Shown here: in pieces, positions 34,203-44,949 of the stretch | How positions within the stretch are numbered: position 1 is the stretch's first letter | How the letters are laid out: the number at the start of each line of letters is the position of its first letter | Source: Adiantum capillus-veneris | Lineage: Eukaryota; Streptophyta; Polypodiopsida; Polypodiales; Pteridaceae | NCBI GenBank assembly: GCA_014529385.2 | Contig: CM043965.1 | Coordinates: 12,723,912 to 12,787,911, forward strand | Length of the DNA: 64,000 nucleotides | Reading direction: 5' to 3' | The notes under the pieces: model-generated | The model's input: the letters and a program-made list of their open reading frames with translations, nothing else | What the model was told of the DNA's origin: nothing | The model's database searches: none | Made by a program: the position numbers and the translations under genes

Positions 34203-35480
34203 ATAGAAGAAGTTTTCTTGTGTTACATATTGTGTCATTTTCTTTCTAATGTTGCATCTACTGAACATTCCTCAATGTCGCATGCTTCTCTCTCATCTCT
34301 TCCAGCAATAGCTAACTCTCAACAAGCAAAGATTGCTAGTCAGTAAAAATATTTTTCATTGGAATTTCACAATTTTTTTCCTAATGATTTTCCATTAGGA
34401 TTATTGCTGACATGATCTGTGCAACATGGCATCAACATGGTTGCAGACAATAAACCAGCCACTAAACCACTCTACATAATGAGTTATTTTGAAGCTGCTG
34501 AGACATTGGAATGTTAGCTTTCTGACTATCTTAGTAGAGGGTTTATCCAACCGAGTTCTTTACCATGGGCTTCTCCTATCCTATAAGTGAAAAAAAAGGA
34601 TGGTAGTGTGCGCATGTACATAGACTACCGTGGATTAAATGCGATCGCTGTCAAGAACAAGTACCCATTACCACCTGTGGATGAGTTTTCCAACAAGCTC
34701 ACTCATGCTCGTATTTTTACAAAGATAGACTTGCGGTTGGGCTATCACCAAGTCCGTATTTGAGTTGCTGATACCCAAAATTGCATTCTGAACATGGTTT
34801 GGACATTACGTGTTTTTGGTTATGCCTTTTGGGTTAACCAATGCGCCCACAACATTCATGACACTCATGGATAGTGTCTTGAGACCGTACTTGGGAAAAT
34901 TTGTTATCATTTTTCTCGATGACATTCTTGTATATAGTGATTGTGAGGAAGAGCACTTGCAACATCTGAGGTAGGTGTTTGAATTGTTACGAGCAAATAA
35001 GTTATATGCCAAAGAATCCAAGTGTGATTTTCTCAAGGAGGAAGCTCACTACGTTCGGCATGTTATCTCAGCTATTGGTATGCACATGGATCAATCCAAA
35101 GTGGATACCATTCGGAGGTGGCCTTCTCCTAAAAATCTAGAATTTTCTTGGGATTTGAAGGTTTGTTAAAATCTATGCCAATATTGATGTTCCAATGATG
35201 GACTAATTGAAAGGCAAAGGAAAGACCTTCCAGTGGGGGGCCACTCAACAACATAGTTTTGATACACACTCAAGGATGCATTAGTGACATTATTTATACG
35301 GAGCTCAGTTTGAGATTTTGTTTGACCATGAAAGCATAAAATGGTTTACACAACAAACAAACTTGAAGGGTCAAAAGACCAGATGGGCTGAGATCCTTCA
35401 GGAGTATGATGCAAAGATCCGATATCGTAAAGGACAATACAATGTGGTGGTTGATGCTCTTAGTTGTATGCTTGAGATCA
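34203..35480 (+). pseudogene. Element C reverse transcriptase and RNase H
   Basis: RT motifs in shifting frames: [20 protein letters not shown] (one stop), [23 protein letters not shown], then the LDD box in FLDDILVYS (about 34912-34940) and VFELLRANKLYAKESKCDF. RNase H remains as the 35318 frame with KGQKTRWAEILQEYDAKIRY and VVDALS. The middle of the RT/RNase H connection is deleted around 35160-35290. Confidence 0.82.
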
Positions 35481-36290
35481 ATTCCCTTTTGTTCACAGAG
35501 CTTCGCAACAGATTTTTGGATTATCTGAAGGGAAAATATGAACATGATGATGCATACTCCAAAGTGTTGAGCCATGTGCAAATGAGGTATCCTTATCACT
35601 CCAATGTTGGTAGTGTGTCATTAACCTCCACACGTAGTTTTCATCCATCGAGTGATGAACTACAGTGATGGAAGAATTTTTCCATCAATAATGGGTACCT
35701 ACTCCACAAGGGGGAGAGTTTGTGTACCGACAGACACGGACATTCAATGCCAAGTTCTTTATGAATGCCATGACAGTACAAGTTTAGGGCACCCGTGTAT
35801 TAAAAAGACTTATGCTCTCGTACGATGACAATTTCACTAGCTAGGTCTACATAGCTTTGTTCAAGGCTATGTCTTGCATTGCCAAAAATGTCAAGTTAAC
35901 AAAGGAGAGCGCCTGAAGGCAGGAGGAGTCTTACATCCTTTGGAGACTCCCAATGGGAAATGGGAAAGTATCTCTATAGATTCTATTGTGGGTTTACCAA
36001 CCACTGTACGAGGTCATGACTCAGTATGGGTGGTCGTAGACTGGTTGACTAAACCATGCAAGGTTATTCCAACCAAGGCGACCATAAAACCTCCAGAATT
36101 AGCTAAGTTACTTGTGGACAATCTGTACAAGTTGTATGGCTTGCCAAGTAACATTGTGAGTGACCATCATACCAAGTTTAACAGTCATTTTTGGAGGGTT
36201 GTGTTTAAACGATTGGGTACACAACTCAACCTCAGTACAACAAATCATCCAGAAATGGATGGTCAAACTGAACAAGCTTGACCAAGTGCC
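35481..36290 (+). pseudogene. Element C integrase (truncated)
   Basis: HCQKCQVNKGER (end of the zinc module), then SIDSIVGLPTTVRGHDSVWVVVD (first Asp) and NIVSDHHTKFNSHFW (second Asp). NHPEMDGQTEQA carries the Glu. The frame ends at 36281 and recognisable sequence stops near 36290. The C-terminal domain, any chromodomain and the 3' LTR are missing. Confidence 0.82.
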
Positions 36291-37574
36291 AGAGCTGAGT
36301 TCGAATATAATGTCATTCTTGTGTAGATATTTGGGCTTCTCTGAGGATTTTTTGTTGTTCCTATTTTGATGTTTAGTGATTTTATGTGTGAAAGATGAAT
36401 AAGAATCCATGTTTTCATGGAAGTTGATTGACTGGTTAAGTTATTTTATGAAGAGAGAAGTTAAGGAAGATTGTGAGTTTGAAGCAGAGTGAGAAGTGAG
36501 CAAAGAGTAGGAGTGATTAACTATGACTTGAGTGGTATGAGATAAGATATCGTTGAGGAGAGGGTTCCTTGTTTATCCTTGCTCATATGAAAGTCATTTA
36601 CATTCAATTGTAGGAAGAATGATGGCTTTGAGTGAAATTCAAATTCAAACATATTTGGCCAAACTTTGTTGTTTCACTAATAGAAATTTAGAAAATTTTT
36701 CCATGAGAGTTGGGCAAATGAGAAAAACATTCAATGCATAATTTGATGACAATTGAAATGGGCAAAAAGCCATTTAGACTTAGTAGGTACCATGTCTAGT
36801 GTGTTTTGTGCTTTAAATTGTAGTGCATTTTTGTGGTGAAGGAAATTTTGGTGTTTAGGGGACAAAGAAGTGCATGAGAGTAGAGATTGAAATAGTAGAA
36901 GCTAGAAGATGTAAATTGAAAAATGTTAGCAAAGTGAAAAGATGTTAGAGAAGTGAGAGATGTTTGTAGAGAAGTTAGCAAGCCCAGAGATGCTTGAGAG
37001 TTAGAGATGTTAAGGACATGAGAGATGATTGAGAAGTAGTGTGGAGAAGCTAGAGAAGTTAGATGTTTGAGAGATATTTCAGAGATATTGTCCGAGAGGT
37101 ATGACATGTTTGAGAGTTAGCAATTCTACTTTATAAGTGTTTTTCAGTGAGTGTATAAATTGTTTTCTATGTTAGTTGGTCTATATCACTATGCTTGGTG
37201 TTTATTAATTTGTCGCTGATTAATGACTGACTGATTGATAGTAATTACAAAATTGAATCTTATGCATATTTTCTAGCAAGCTAGAACAACCATACTACAA
37301 TACAATGTATGATGTGTTTTAGGATCCAGTTCTCACAAGGGCGTTTGTATTTAAGGAGGGGAGAGAGTTATTTTTCAATAGTTGCTGTGTAGTTGAAGAG
37401 CTAGGGAGCTGCAATTTCAAAGTGTTGAAGTGTAGCAGGAATTTTTGTTTGTTGAGGACGAATTCACATTTTAATGACGTGGTAGAAATGTAGATCTCAA
37501 TATATTTTGACATTTTGTACCAAACTTGGGTTATTTTGGGGATTTGCACGGGCATTTTAAGAGCATATGCATGC
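36291..37574. repeat. Unassigned spacer with degenerate AG-rich repeats
   Basis: From about 36890 to 37110 short phrases such as gagaagttag and gagagatgttt recur in a degenerate tandem pattern. The rest is AT-rich with no supported gene. Confidence 0.4.
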
Positions 37575-37578
37575 TTAA

Positions 37579-38899
37579 CACTAGGTTGGTAACCTAACAG
37601 GACATAAAAGTGTCCTTTTAGGGTTTTGAAAAAAACCTCCAAAACAATAGTAGATCCACTCATTTTGTAAAATCCTTTCATGAGGTTACAGTTCAAGGCC
37701 TACTACACATGGAAAAAATAAGAGACTTGTAAAATTTCTCATCTTTTGGTCACACCAAGCCTCCAAAGTTGATGGACCAGTACATTTTCATCAAAACAGT
37801 CATTTCTTATGTTTTTTTGTATAAAAATAAGATTAGGGATTTTTGTAGGACTTGGGATAAATTCCCTTGTTAACTTCAATGGGTTGGTGATCAGAACATA
37901 TGATTGCTTCTCACTCACTATTTTTTGTTTTGCCAAAAGAAATAGGTACAAAAAAGTTGAATTTTTACCATTCTGCAAACCTATCATCAAAGTTTCTATA
38001 GCCACGCTGAATACAAATAATATATGCATGTTTTCTTAGTTCTCTATTGTCCTTTAGGTTCATAAGGAGCCATGGAACATGTCAAAAGAATAATAGATCT
38101 CTTACCAAGGGGAATCTTGGGGACAAAGATGAAGTGCTAAATACAACAAACATGAAAAAACTGGGTTCAACATTATGAGTTGTAGAATCCCATAGAAACT
38201 ATTGAATATCTAGCCAAATTTGATCCTTATGACTAGATATGGTTACTACCTATAAAATGCATATAGTTGTCACAAGAAACTAGCAATATTGAAAAAGCTA
38301 TACTTGATATACTAGAATGTTTTGTTTTCTTCTATAATAGAAAAAACCAACCATCGTTGTGTAGTATGCAAAATAGGGTATTAGGTGCCCAAAAACTCAA
38401 GGAATATTAGCTTTATGTTACAATATGGGACATAGAAAATCAAAACTACATTTGGATATCATGAAAGCCACCAAAAAAATCATAGAAGAGCTAAAATTGG
38501 CTAAAAAATAGGATTTGACAATTTTTGTAATTTGGTCATAACTTACAACTTTAACATTTATTTCTCCCTAGAAGCATCAGGACATGTTGAGGACTACTAA
38601 AGATAGTTCTCTAGCATTATAGACCTCACAAACATGAATTCTAGAGTGGTATAGTTGCAAAAAGTTGAAAAAAGCCAAAAACAGGACCCGTTTTTTCACA
38701 CAGTTTAGGTTGTGAAATGTTGTACAAGGACAAGGTTAAAGATGGAATTGATATTCCAAAAAAATGTCAAGTTTTTTTCAGCTCATGAGACAACTTTCTA
38801 GATAGATAGCACCTCAAAATCCATTTTGAAACTCTTGACATAATTCAAGGAAAATGGTCACTTAACAGGACATAAAAGTGTCCCATTACCAACCTAGTG
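37579..38899. mobile_element. TTAA-flanked TIR element, copy 1 (1321 bp)
   Basis: Terminal inverted repeats CACTAGGTTGGTAA ... TTACCAACCTAGTG, flanked by TTAA at 37575-37578 and 38900-38903. Just inside each end lies ggacataaaagtgtcc, an imperfect palindrome. No transposase frame, so non-autonomous. TTAA target sites are characteristic of the piggyBac superfamily; CACTA-type elements use 3-bp duplications, which do not fit here. Confidence 0.85.
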
Positions 38900-38903
38900 T
38901 TAA

Positions 38904-39284
38904 CTAGCTACATTTAGACCATATTTGAAGCCTATTTTTGTCAATTTTAATTCTGCTTGAATAAATTTTATCAATAATTTTTGGAAACATGATTGTAACA
39001 AACAATTTCCTAAATGTGGCTGTAGTACTAGATTAAGCCTTAGATCTCCTATCTGTGTTTCATATTTAGTATGAAGGCTCCATTTCAAGACTCTCATGGA
39101 TAGATTTTTAAGTCTTTTAGGAGTGTTGATTATGCTAAGCATATTTAGATTTCTAACATAAATTGACTTCTAAGATTTCCTAATTGAAAGTGTATGTAAT
39201 GTGTCTTTGTAACAAGCCTAAGCTAGAAGAAAAGTTTCCTAGTGATAGAAGGGGTTTTAAGTCCAATGCTTTCCAAAATAGCTC
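38904..39284. other. Spacer between the two TTAA elements
   Basis: 381 bp of AT-rich DNA with no supported feature. Confidence 0.5.
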
Positions 39285-39288
39285 TTAA

Positions 39289-40564
39289 CACTAGGTTGGT
39301 AACCTAACAGGACATAAAAGTGTCCTTTCAAGATTTTGAAAAAAACCTCCAAAACCATAGTAGATCCACTCAATTTATAAAATCCTTTCATGAGGTTATA
39401 GTTCAAGGCCTACTAAACATGGAAAAAATAAGAAACTTGTAAAATTTCTCATCTTTTGGTCACACCAAGCCTCCAAAGTTGATGGACCAGTGAATTTTCA
39501 TCAAAAGAGTCATTTCTTACGTTTTGTTGCAGAAAAATAAGATTAGGGATTTTTGTAGGACTTGAGATAAATTCCCTAGTTAACTTCAATGGTTTGGTGA
39601 TCAGAACATATGATTGCTTCTCACTCACTATTTTTTTGTTTTGCCAAAATAAATAGGTACAAAAAAGTTGAATTTTTACCATTCTACAAACCTATCATGA
39701 AAGTTTCTATAGCCACGCTCAATACAAATAATATATGCATCTTTTCTTACTTCCCTATTGTCCTTTATGTTCATAAGAAGCCATGGAGCATGTCAAAAGA
39801 ATAATACATCTCTTACCAAGGAGAATCTTGGGGACAAAGATGAAGTGTTAAATACAGCAAACATGAAAAAACTGGGTTCAACATTATGAGTTGTAGAATC
39901 CTTATGACTAGATATGGTTACTACCTACAAAATGCATGTAGTTGTCCCAAGAAACTAACAATATTGAAAAAGCTATACTTGATATACTAGAATGTTTTGT
40001 TTTCTTCTATAATAGAAAAAATCAACCATCGTTGTGTATTTTGCAAAATAGGGTATTATGTGCCCCAAAACTCAAGGAATGTTAGCTTTATGTTACAATA
40101 TGCGACATAGAAAATCAAAAATGAATTTGGATATCATGAAATCCACCCAAAAAATCATAGAAGAGCTAAAATTGGCTAAAAAACAGGATTTGTCAATTTT
40201 TGTAATTTGGTCATAACTTACAACTTTAATATTTATTTCTCCCTAGAAGCATCAAGACATGTTGAGGACTACTAAAGATAGTTCTCTAGCATTATAGACC
40301 TCACAAACATTACTTCTAGAGTGGTATAGTTGCAAAAAGTCAAAAACAGGACCCATTTTTTCACACAGTTTAGGTTGTGAAATGTTGTGCAAGGACAATG
40401 TTAAAGATGGATTTGATATTCCAAAAAAAATTTGAGTTTTTTTCAGCTCATGAGACAACTTTATAGATAGATAGCACCTCAAAATCCATTTTGAAACTCT
40501 TGAAATAATTCAAGGACAATGGTCACTTAACAGGACATAAAAGTGTCCCATTACCAACCTAGTG
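39289..40564. mobile_element. TTAA-flanked TIR element, copy 2 (1276 bp)
   Basis: Same ends, same orientation and high similarity to copy 1. It lacks about 42 bp present in copy 1 (around 38190-38230) between two 'atcc' tetramers, which looks like a microhomology deletion. Left flank TTAA (39285-39288). The right flank reads t-ttaa, one extra T. Confidence 0.85.
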
Positions 40565-41117
40565 TTTAAGGTCTTTTGGGATTGTTTTTATGACATTAAA
40601 ATGTCTCTTTTTTTATCAATTTGGTGGGACATAGGAGTAGCATTTCAGATTGTAAACCAGCTAGATTTGAGCTTGCCTTTGAGGAAACGAGAAATTTACA
40701 CTAGTTCTACTGTAATTACCGGTAACATCTTCAAATTAGGACTTAAAGACCGAGAGAGGGAGAGAAATGGTGAGATGGGGAGAGAATAGAGGGAGGGACC
40801 GTGAGTTTAAGTGTCATCAGATAGATCGTTGAGGTCTCTAGGATTGTCCTTGTGAGGTTAAAATAGTTTTCTTTTATGGAGTGGGCGAACAAAGGCTTAA
40901 AACCCATAAAAAGGAAAATGGTTTTAATTTTCCTAATGAGGAAAATCTATTGAAGGTTGTCAATAGTTCTGAGCCACCGTGAGGAGAGAGGGGTCGCAAG
41001 GAGAGAGAGTTGCAAGGGGATGCCGCCATAGATTAGTTGGGGAGAATAGAGTAAGTGAGAGCCGAGTGAGAGGGCTAAGGGCTGGATGTGTGGTGTGTGT
41101 GCATCCTTCCATGAGGA

Positions 41118-41578
41118 CATTAGGAAGAGAATGGAGTCTAGGAGGGCCTCTTTATTTGGCAGTTTAAGGGAGTCAAACCTTTTGTATTAAGAAAGCAATC
41201 AAAGGACAACTTTTAAATTAAACCAGGTAAAACGGCTAGTTTACTTGAATTTAAATTCCCCCCCAAATAAACTTTAAAATCTAGCGAGCCAAGGTATCAT
41301 GTAACATATCTATGGAAAGAGCTCAGAATGTAGATTCTAGATCTATAGTTTCCGCTCAAATCGGAGAACATATGTAGGAGTTATGGAAGGCCGAAAATCA
41401 TAAATTTATCCTCCCCCTTTTTGGGGGCAAAAGTACATCCTTTGACCACTCTTACACCTCTCTTACACACCCACCATTCTTGCATACATGGCATGTATCT
41501 ATTTGTCCAAATGCTAATCACCTCCATAATCTCATGGCAAATACAGAGGCCCCCCTAGACCCCATCCTCTTCATAATG
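41118..41578. mobile_element. 461-bp TIR element (MITE-like), copy 2
   Basis: Same family as 8946-9409 but inverted: its left part (cagtttaagggagtcaaacc) is the complement of the right part of copy 1. Ends CATTAGGAAGAG ... CATAATG. The uninserted site is preserved in family D copy 1 (ccatgaggagggtaag, about 1090-1105), which defines the insertion point. A 2-3-bp duplication (ga or gga) is possible. Confidence 0.9.
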
Positions 41579-41603
41579 GAGGGTAAGCTACCCTGGGTGT
41601 AAT

Positions 41604-41606
<3 letters not shown>

Positions 41607-41688
<82 letters not shown>

Positions 41689-41710
41689 TAGATAGAGAGA
41701 GAGAGAGAGA
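41607..41710. repeat. (GA)n microsatellite
   Basis: About 100 bp of GA with a short gata interruption. Much shorter at the matching site in family D copy 1 (about 1130-1140). Confidence 0.95.
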
Positions 41711-42658
41711 AACGATATGATGTAGCACTATTGAGAGATAGAGAGAGATAGTAGAGGAAAGAGAAAGGTCACGAGAGGGGAGATCCTGAGAAGAAGGGGA
41801 GCCTATGAGGGCTTCCCTCATGCGTGTTTGCTAAGAACCGTTGAGAGAGAGAAGGGATATATTGTAAGATAGTCAAGACTTGTTGTAGCACTAAAGAGGA
41901 GAGAAGGGAGGAGGCCGGAGCCGATTCCAAATGTGCAGGGGGGTGCCTCATATGCAGAATAGTAGAGAGATAGAGATACAGATAGCCGGGCTAAAGCATA
42001 TAGGGAAAGATTGTTTGCATACAAAAGATGAGTGAGTGCATGTGTGTGTGATTGAAATCCTTTGAGTGTGAACATTATCATTAAGTGTGTGTATGAGATT
42101 TAAATAGAGAGAGAAAGAATGGGTTCCCTGTGGCACTAATTTAAAGTAGGAAAGAGAGGAAGGGGGAGGTCGATTGCACATGTGTGTGATTGCACTATTG
42201 CATAGTTCTATATATGTATGATAGTGAATGAATGCATATGTTTGTAGTAAAAATCCATAGTGTGTGTGTGAGAGAGAAAGAGTTGGATACCATATGTGTG
42301 TGTGTATCATTGCTTGCATCACTGATTGTGAGTGTGTATGTTAGTGTGTTAGAGATAGGAAGAATGCAAAAATGTGATCACAAAGTAGAGAAAGAAAGAA
42401 GTAGGAGAGAAGGAGAGTTCTGGTATGTATTTAGCATGTTTTGATGTGTGTATGGGAAAGTGAGTGATTGAATAATGATCGTCTGTATGCGTAGAAGCAA
42501 GTAGAGAGACAAAGAGAGAGAAGATAATTAGCTACCAAGCTAGTTGGCAACGTCAATCAGGAGGGTGAAAGGGAGAAGTCGATAGTAGGTTACTGTGATA
42601 GAGAAACTAGGAGAGTTAAAGAGGGAGAGAGAGAGAATAGCGCCAGGACTTGAGTATG

Positions 42659-42682
42659 TGTGTGTGTGAACTTTAGTGTGTG

Positions 42683-42754
<72 letters not shown>
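42659..42754. repeat. (TG)n followed by (GA)n
   Basis: Compound microsatellite expanded relative to family D copy 1 (about 2120-2155). Confidence 0.95.
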
Positions 42755-42757
<3 letters not shown>

Positions 42758-44059
42758 TAGAGGAAATGTATGAGCCTATGAAGGCCGCATAAGTAGACAC
42801 TCAATTGATATAGTTAAGGAAAATAATTGAACAAGAGCCGGCATAGACAAGCAAAGTACAAAGAAGCCAAGCAATGGAGCAGTGAGGTTCTGAAGATGAT
42901 CCAAAGAAAATTGTAAAGAGAAGACTCAATGCAGCAAAAGGTTGGTTAAAATTTTGAAATTTAATTACAAATATAAAATTACACAATAAACAATGAAATT
43001 TGAATATTAAGCATGAAATATTTTTATGATTCTGCATTATTGTGAATGCTTGCTAGAGACTTAATTTGAGAAAATAATGCATATTAGAAGCATTGGGATT
43101 GGAAAAATTTGCTAGACCTAGAACATTTGAATAAATAAATTACAAATTTCATCACTTTATTGTTTCAAGGACAAGTGTATTAGGAAAGTGAGAGTGAATT
43201 TTGGTTGGATAAGTAAAAATATCATTCTTATTGATTGTCAAGTTCATATGTAAACTTGAAAGTGCAATCTGGTGTTTATGATTCTCGTGATAAAGAAATG
43301 TTTTTGAAATGAGACATTGAGATATTGAATATATATGATCTTTGTTGGTGTGTATGTCAAAAAGAAATGTTTGTATAAGTGGAGTTTGCAATGCATTATT
43401 GTGTGTTTTGCACTTGGCCGTTTTAATAGATTTGAGAAGGCATATTGGGTTTTAGAGTAAATTAGATATAGTTGGACTATGTTATTAAGACTTGGAAGGC
43501 ATAGTCACCTCTACAAATCCATTGCTATTGAGTTTATTTTTGCATGCATGTGGCTGCCCCATCCACGAGTGTCAATGCTAGCGATAATGAGAGTACCACC
43601 ACCAAACTACCTCCGCTAGAATCAAGTAGACTCAAAGCTTCTAAGTCATCTTCTCATGAAGATTTGCGCCAACACCATTCATGAGATGCCCTGCACCTTA
43701 CCTTTGTTTTTCATTGGTAGTGCTCTCTTTTGCAATGTGCATATCCCTAGTTGCATCCACATTATTGGCTTCATGGTATCCACCATCTCCATAGCTTCTA
43801 TTTATAGGCGCACATGTTGCAATACAAGGGCAATAATTTCTTGCCACGCTGCTATAGAAAAACATTACGGAACTAAATACGTCCATACTCACCAGTCACA
43901 ACCTTATGATACTCTTTGTAAAGAGACACAATTGTGATGATTCTAAGGGCAATAAATAGCTTATGAGTCCATTGGAGTTTTCAAGGCATCATCCTAGTCC
44001 TTTCAAAAGGTGGTAGGTCATGTAGCTATCACGAAAGGAAAAAATGGAATGAGGGTAGA

Positions 44060-44431
44060 GTGTTCAAAGCATGCCAAGTTGATGAAAGAGGAATTCTTAA
44101 TGTCTTTCACCTAGTTTACATGGGGTGCTTCTTGCCAACATATTGGCCACTTGCTACAAACTTCTTAAGTTCTCATGGGGAATTTTTGAAAATATTTTCA
44201 CTAATTACAAATAGTTTGCTAGCTTGCTCAACCTTGGGAGGTGGAGCACCTCAACAACCAAAGAAGAAGACAACAATTGGGAGCAATGATGGTGTGAAAA
44301 TCCTAAGAGTCTTTCATTCTGGGTCACCTGCAACAAGGATACGTAGCATATGCATATTCAAAATTGGTTTGCAAGGTCAAAAAAAATTGCTTGTCAAAAT
44401 ATCTCTACAAAACAAACCATGCTTGGTATGA
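44060..44431 (+). CDS. Unknown ORF in left arm (123 aa)
   Basis: Contains LPTYWPLATNFLSSHGEFLK and SLLACSTLGGGAPQQPKKK. The same protein is open in the right arm (50382-50822, minus), where the C-termini differ through a frameshift. No family recognised. Both copies being open over the shared part may reflect recent duplication rather than function. Confidence 0.35.
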   Translation: MFKACQVDERGILNVFHLVYMGCFLPTYWPLATNFLSSHGEFLKIFSLITNSLLACSTLGGGAPQQPKKKTTIGSNDGVKILRVFHSGSPATRIRSICIFKIGLQGQKKLLVKISLQNKPCLV

Positions 44432-44665
44432 ACTAGCTCTTTGTTTTCAAAAGCAAAAAAAAAAACCTCTTGAAATAGTCCTGGCCACCGCGGAGTGCTC
44501 GAGGAAGGTTTTTTTTGACTCAAAACATCTCTAAAAAGAAAATCATGTTTGGTATGAACTAGCTCTTTATTTTCAAAAGCTAAAAACAAAACCTCTGAAA
44601 CAGTCCACGCCGGCGTGGACGGCTTCTGGAGGGTTTTTTTTTTGAGTCTGAACATCTCTAAAAAG
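44400..44665. repeat. Hairpin-unit tandem array (left arm)
   Basis: Units of roughly 95-125 bp containing 'agctctttgttttcaaaagc', a run of A, a GC-rich hairpin and 'acatctctaaaaagaaa'. One hairpin core is an 18-bp perfect palindrome GTCCACGCCGGCGTGGAC at 44603-44620. The right arm has matching units at 50287-50540. Confidence 0.72.
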
Positions 44666-44779
44666 AAACTAGAGTGCTTTGTTAGTTGCATTGTGAGTAG
44701 GACATGACAATATAAGATTGACTAAATAGTTCTAGTTTTGTCTGAGAGATTCATTACTTAGGGAACACACACATACACA

Positions 44780-44928
<149 letters not shown>

Positions 44929-44949
44929 TGTGCTTACCGTCAGTGTGCT

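Larger units (their letters stand above)
31511..36290 (+). mobile_element. Element C: decayed chromovirus-like Ty3/gypsy
   Basis: A plus-strand gag, zinc knuckle, protease, RT, RNase H and integrase series, all broken. A possible truncated LTR (31511-31656, TGTCATGCC to CTCTCA) precedes ttggtatcaaagct, a Met-tRNA-type primer site. The element breaks off inside integrase at about 36290, and no 3' LTR is seen. No target duplication can be assigned. Confidence 0.78.
40674..43507 (+). repeat. Family D repeat, copy 2 (candidate 3' LTR)
   Basis: Matches 1-2921 in the same orientation. It lacks the 670-bp segment at 208-877 and carries a 461-bp TIR element at 41118-41578 plus expanded GA and TG tracts. 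It ends ggcatagtca like copy 1, but is followed by cctctacaaatcc rather than a primer site, as expected of a 3' LTR. Confidence 0.72.
43087..44665 (+). repeat. Inverted duplication, left arm
   Basis: About 1.6 kb matching the complement of 50287-51853. It includes the last 420 bp of family D, a unique segment and a hairpin-unit array. The arms enclose about 5.6 kb with the PPR pseudogene. Confidence 0.88.

Noticed and set aside
37579-40564. Classification of the 1.3-kb elements as CACTA (EnSpm)
   Set aside because: Ends begin CACTA, but the flanks give a TTAA on both sides, not a 3-bp direct duplication.
40979-41167. Small plus-strand frame in family D copy 2
   Set aside because: It overlaps the TIR element junction and is absent in copy 1; no motif.
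42659-42754. Possible CRISPR-like repeats in TG/GA and hairpin-unit regions
   Set aside because: Simple microsatellites and degenerate units without regular spacers; a plant nuclear context.
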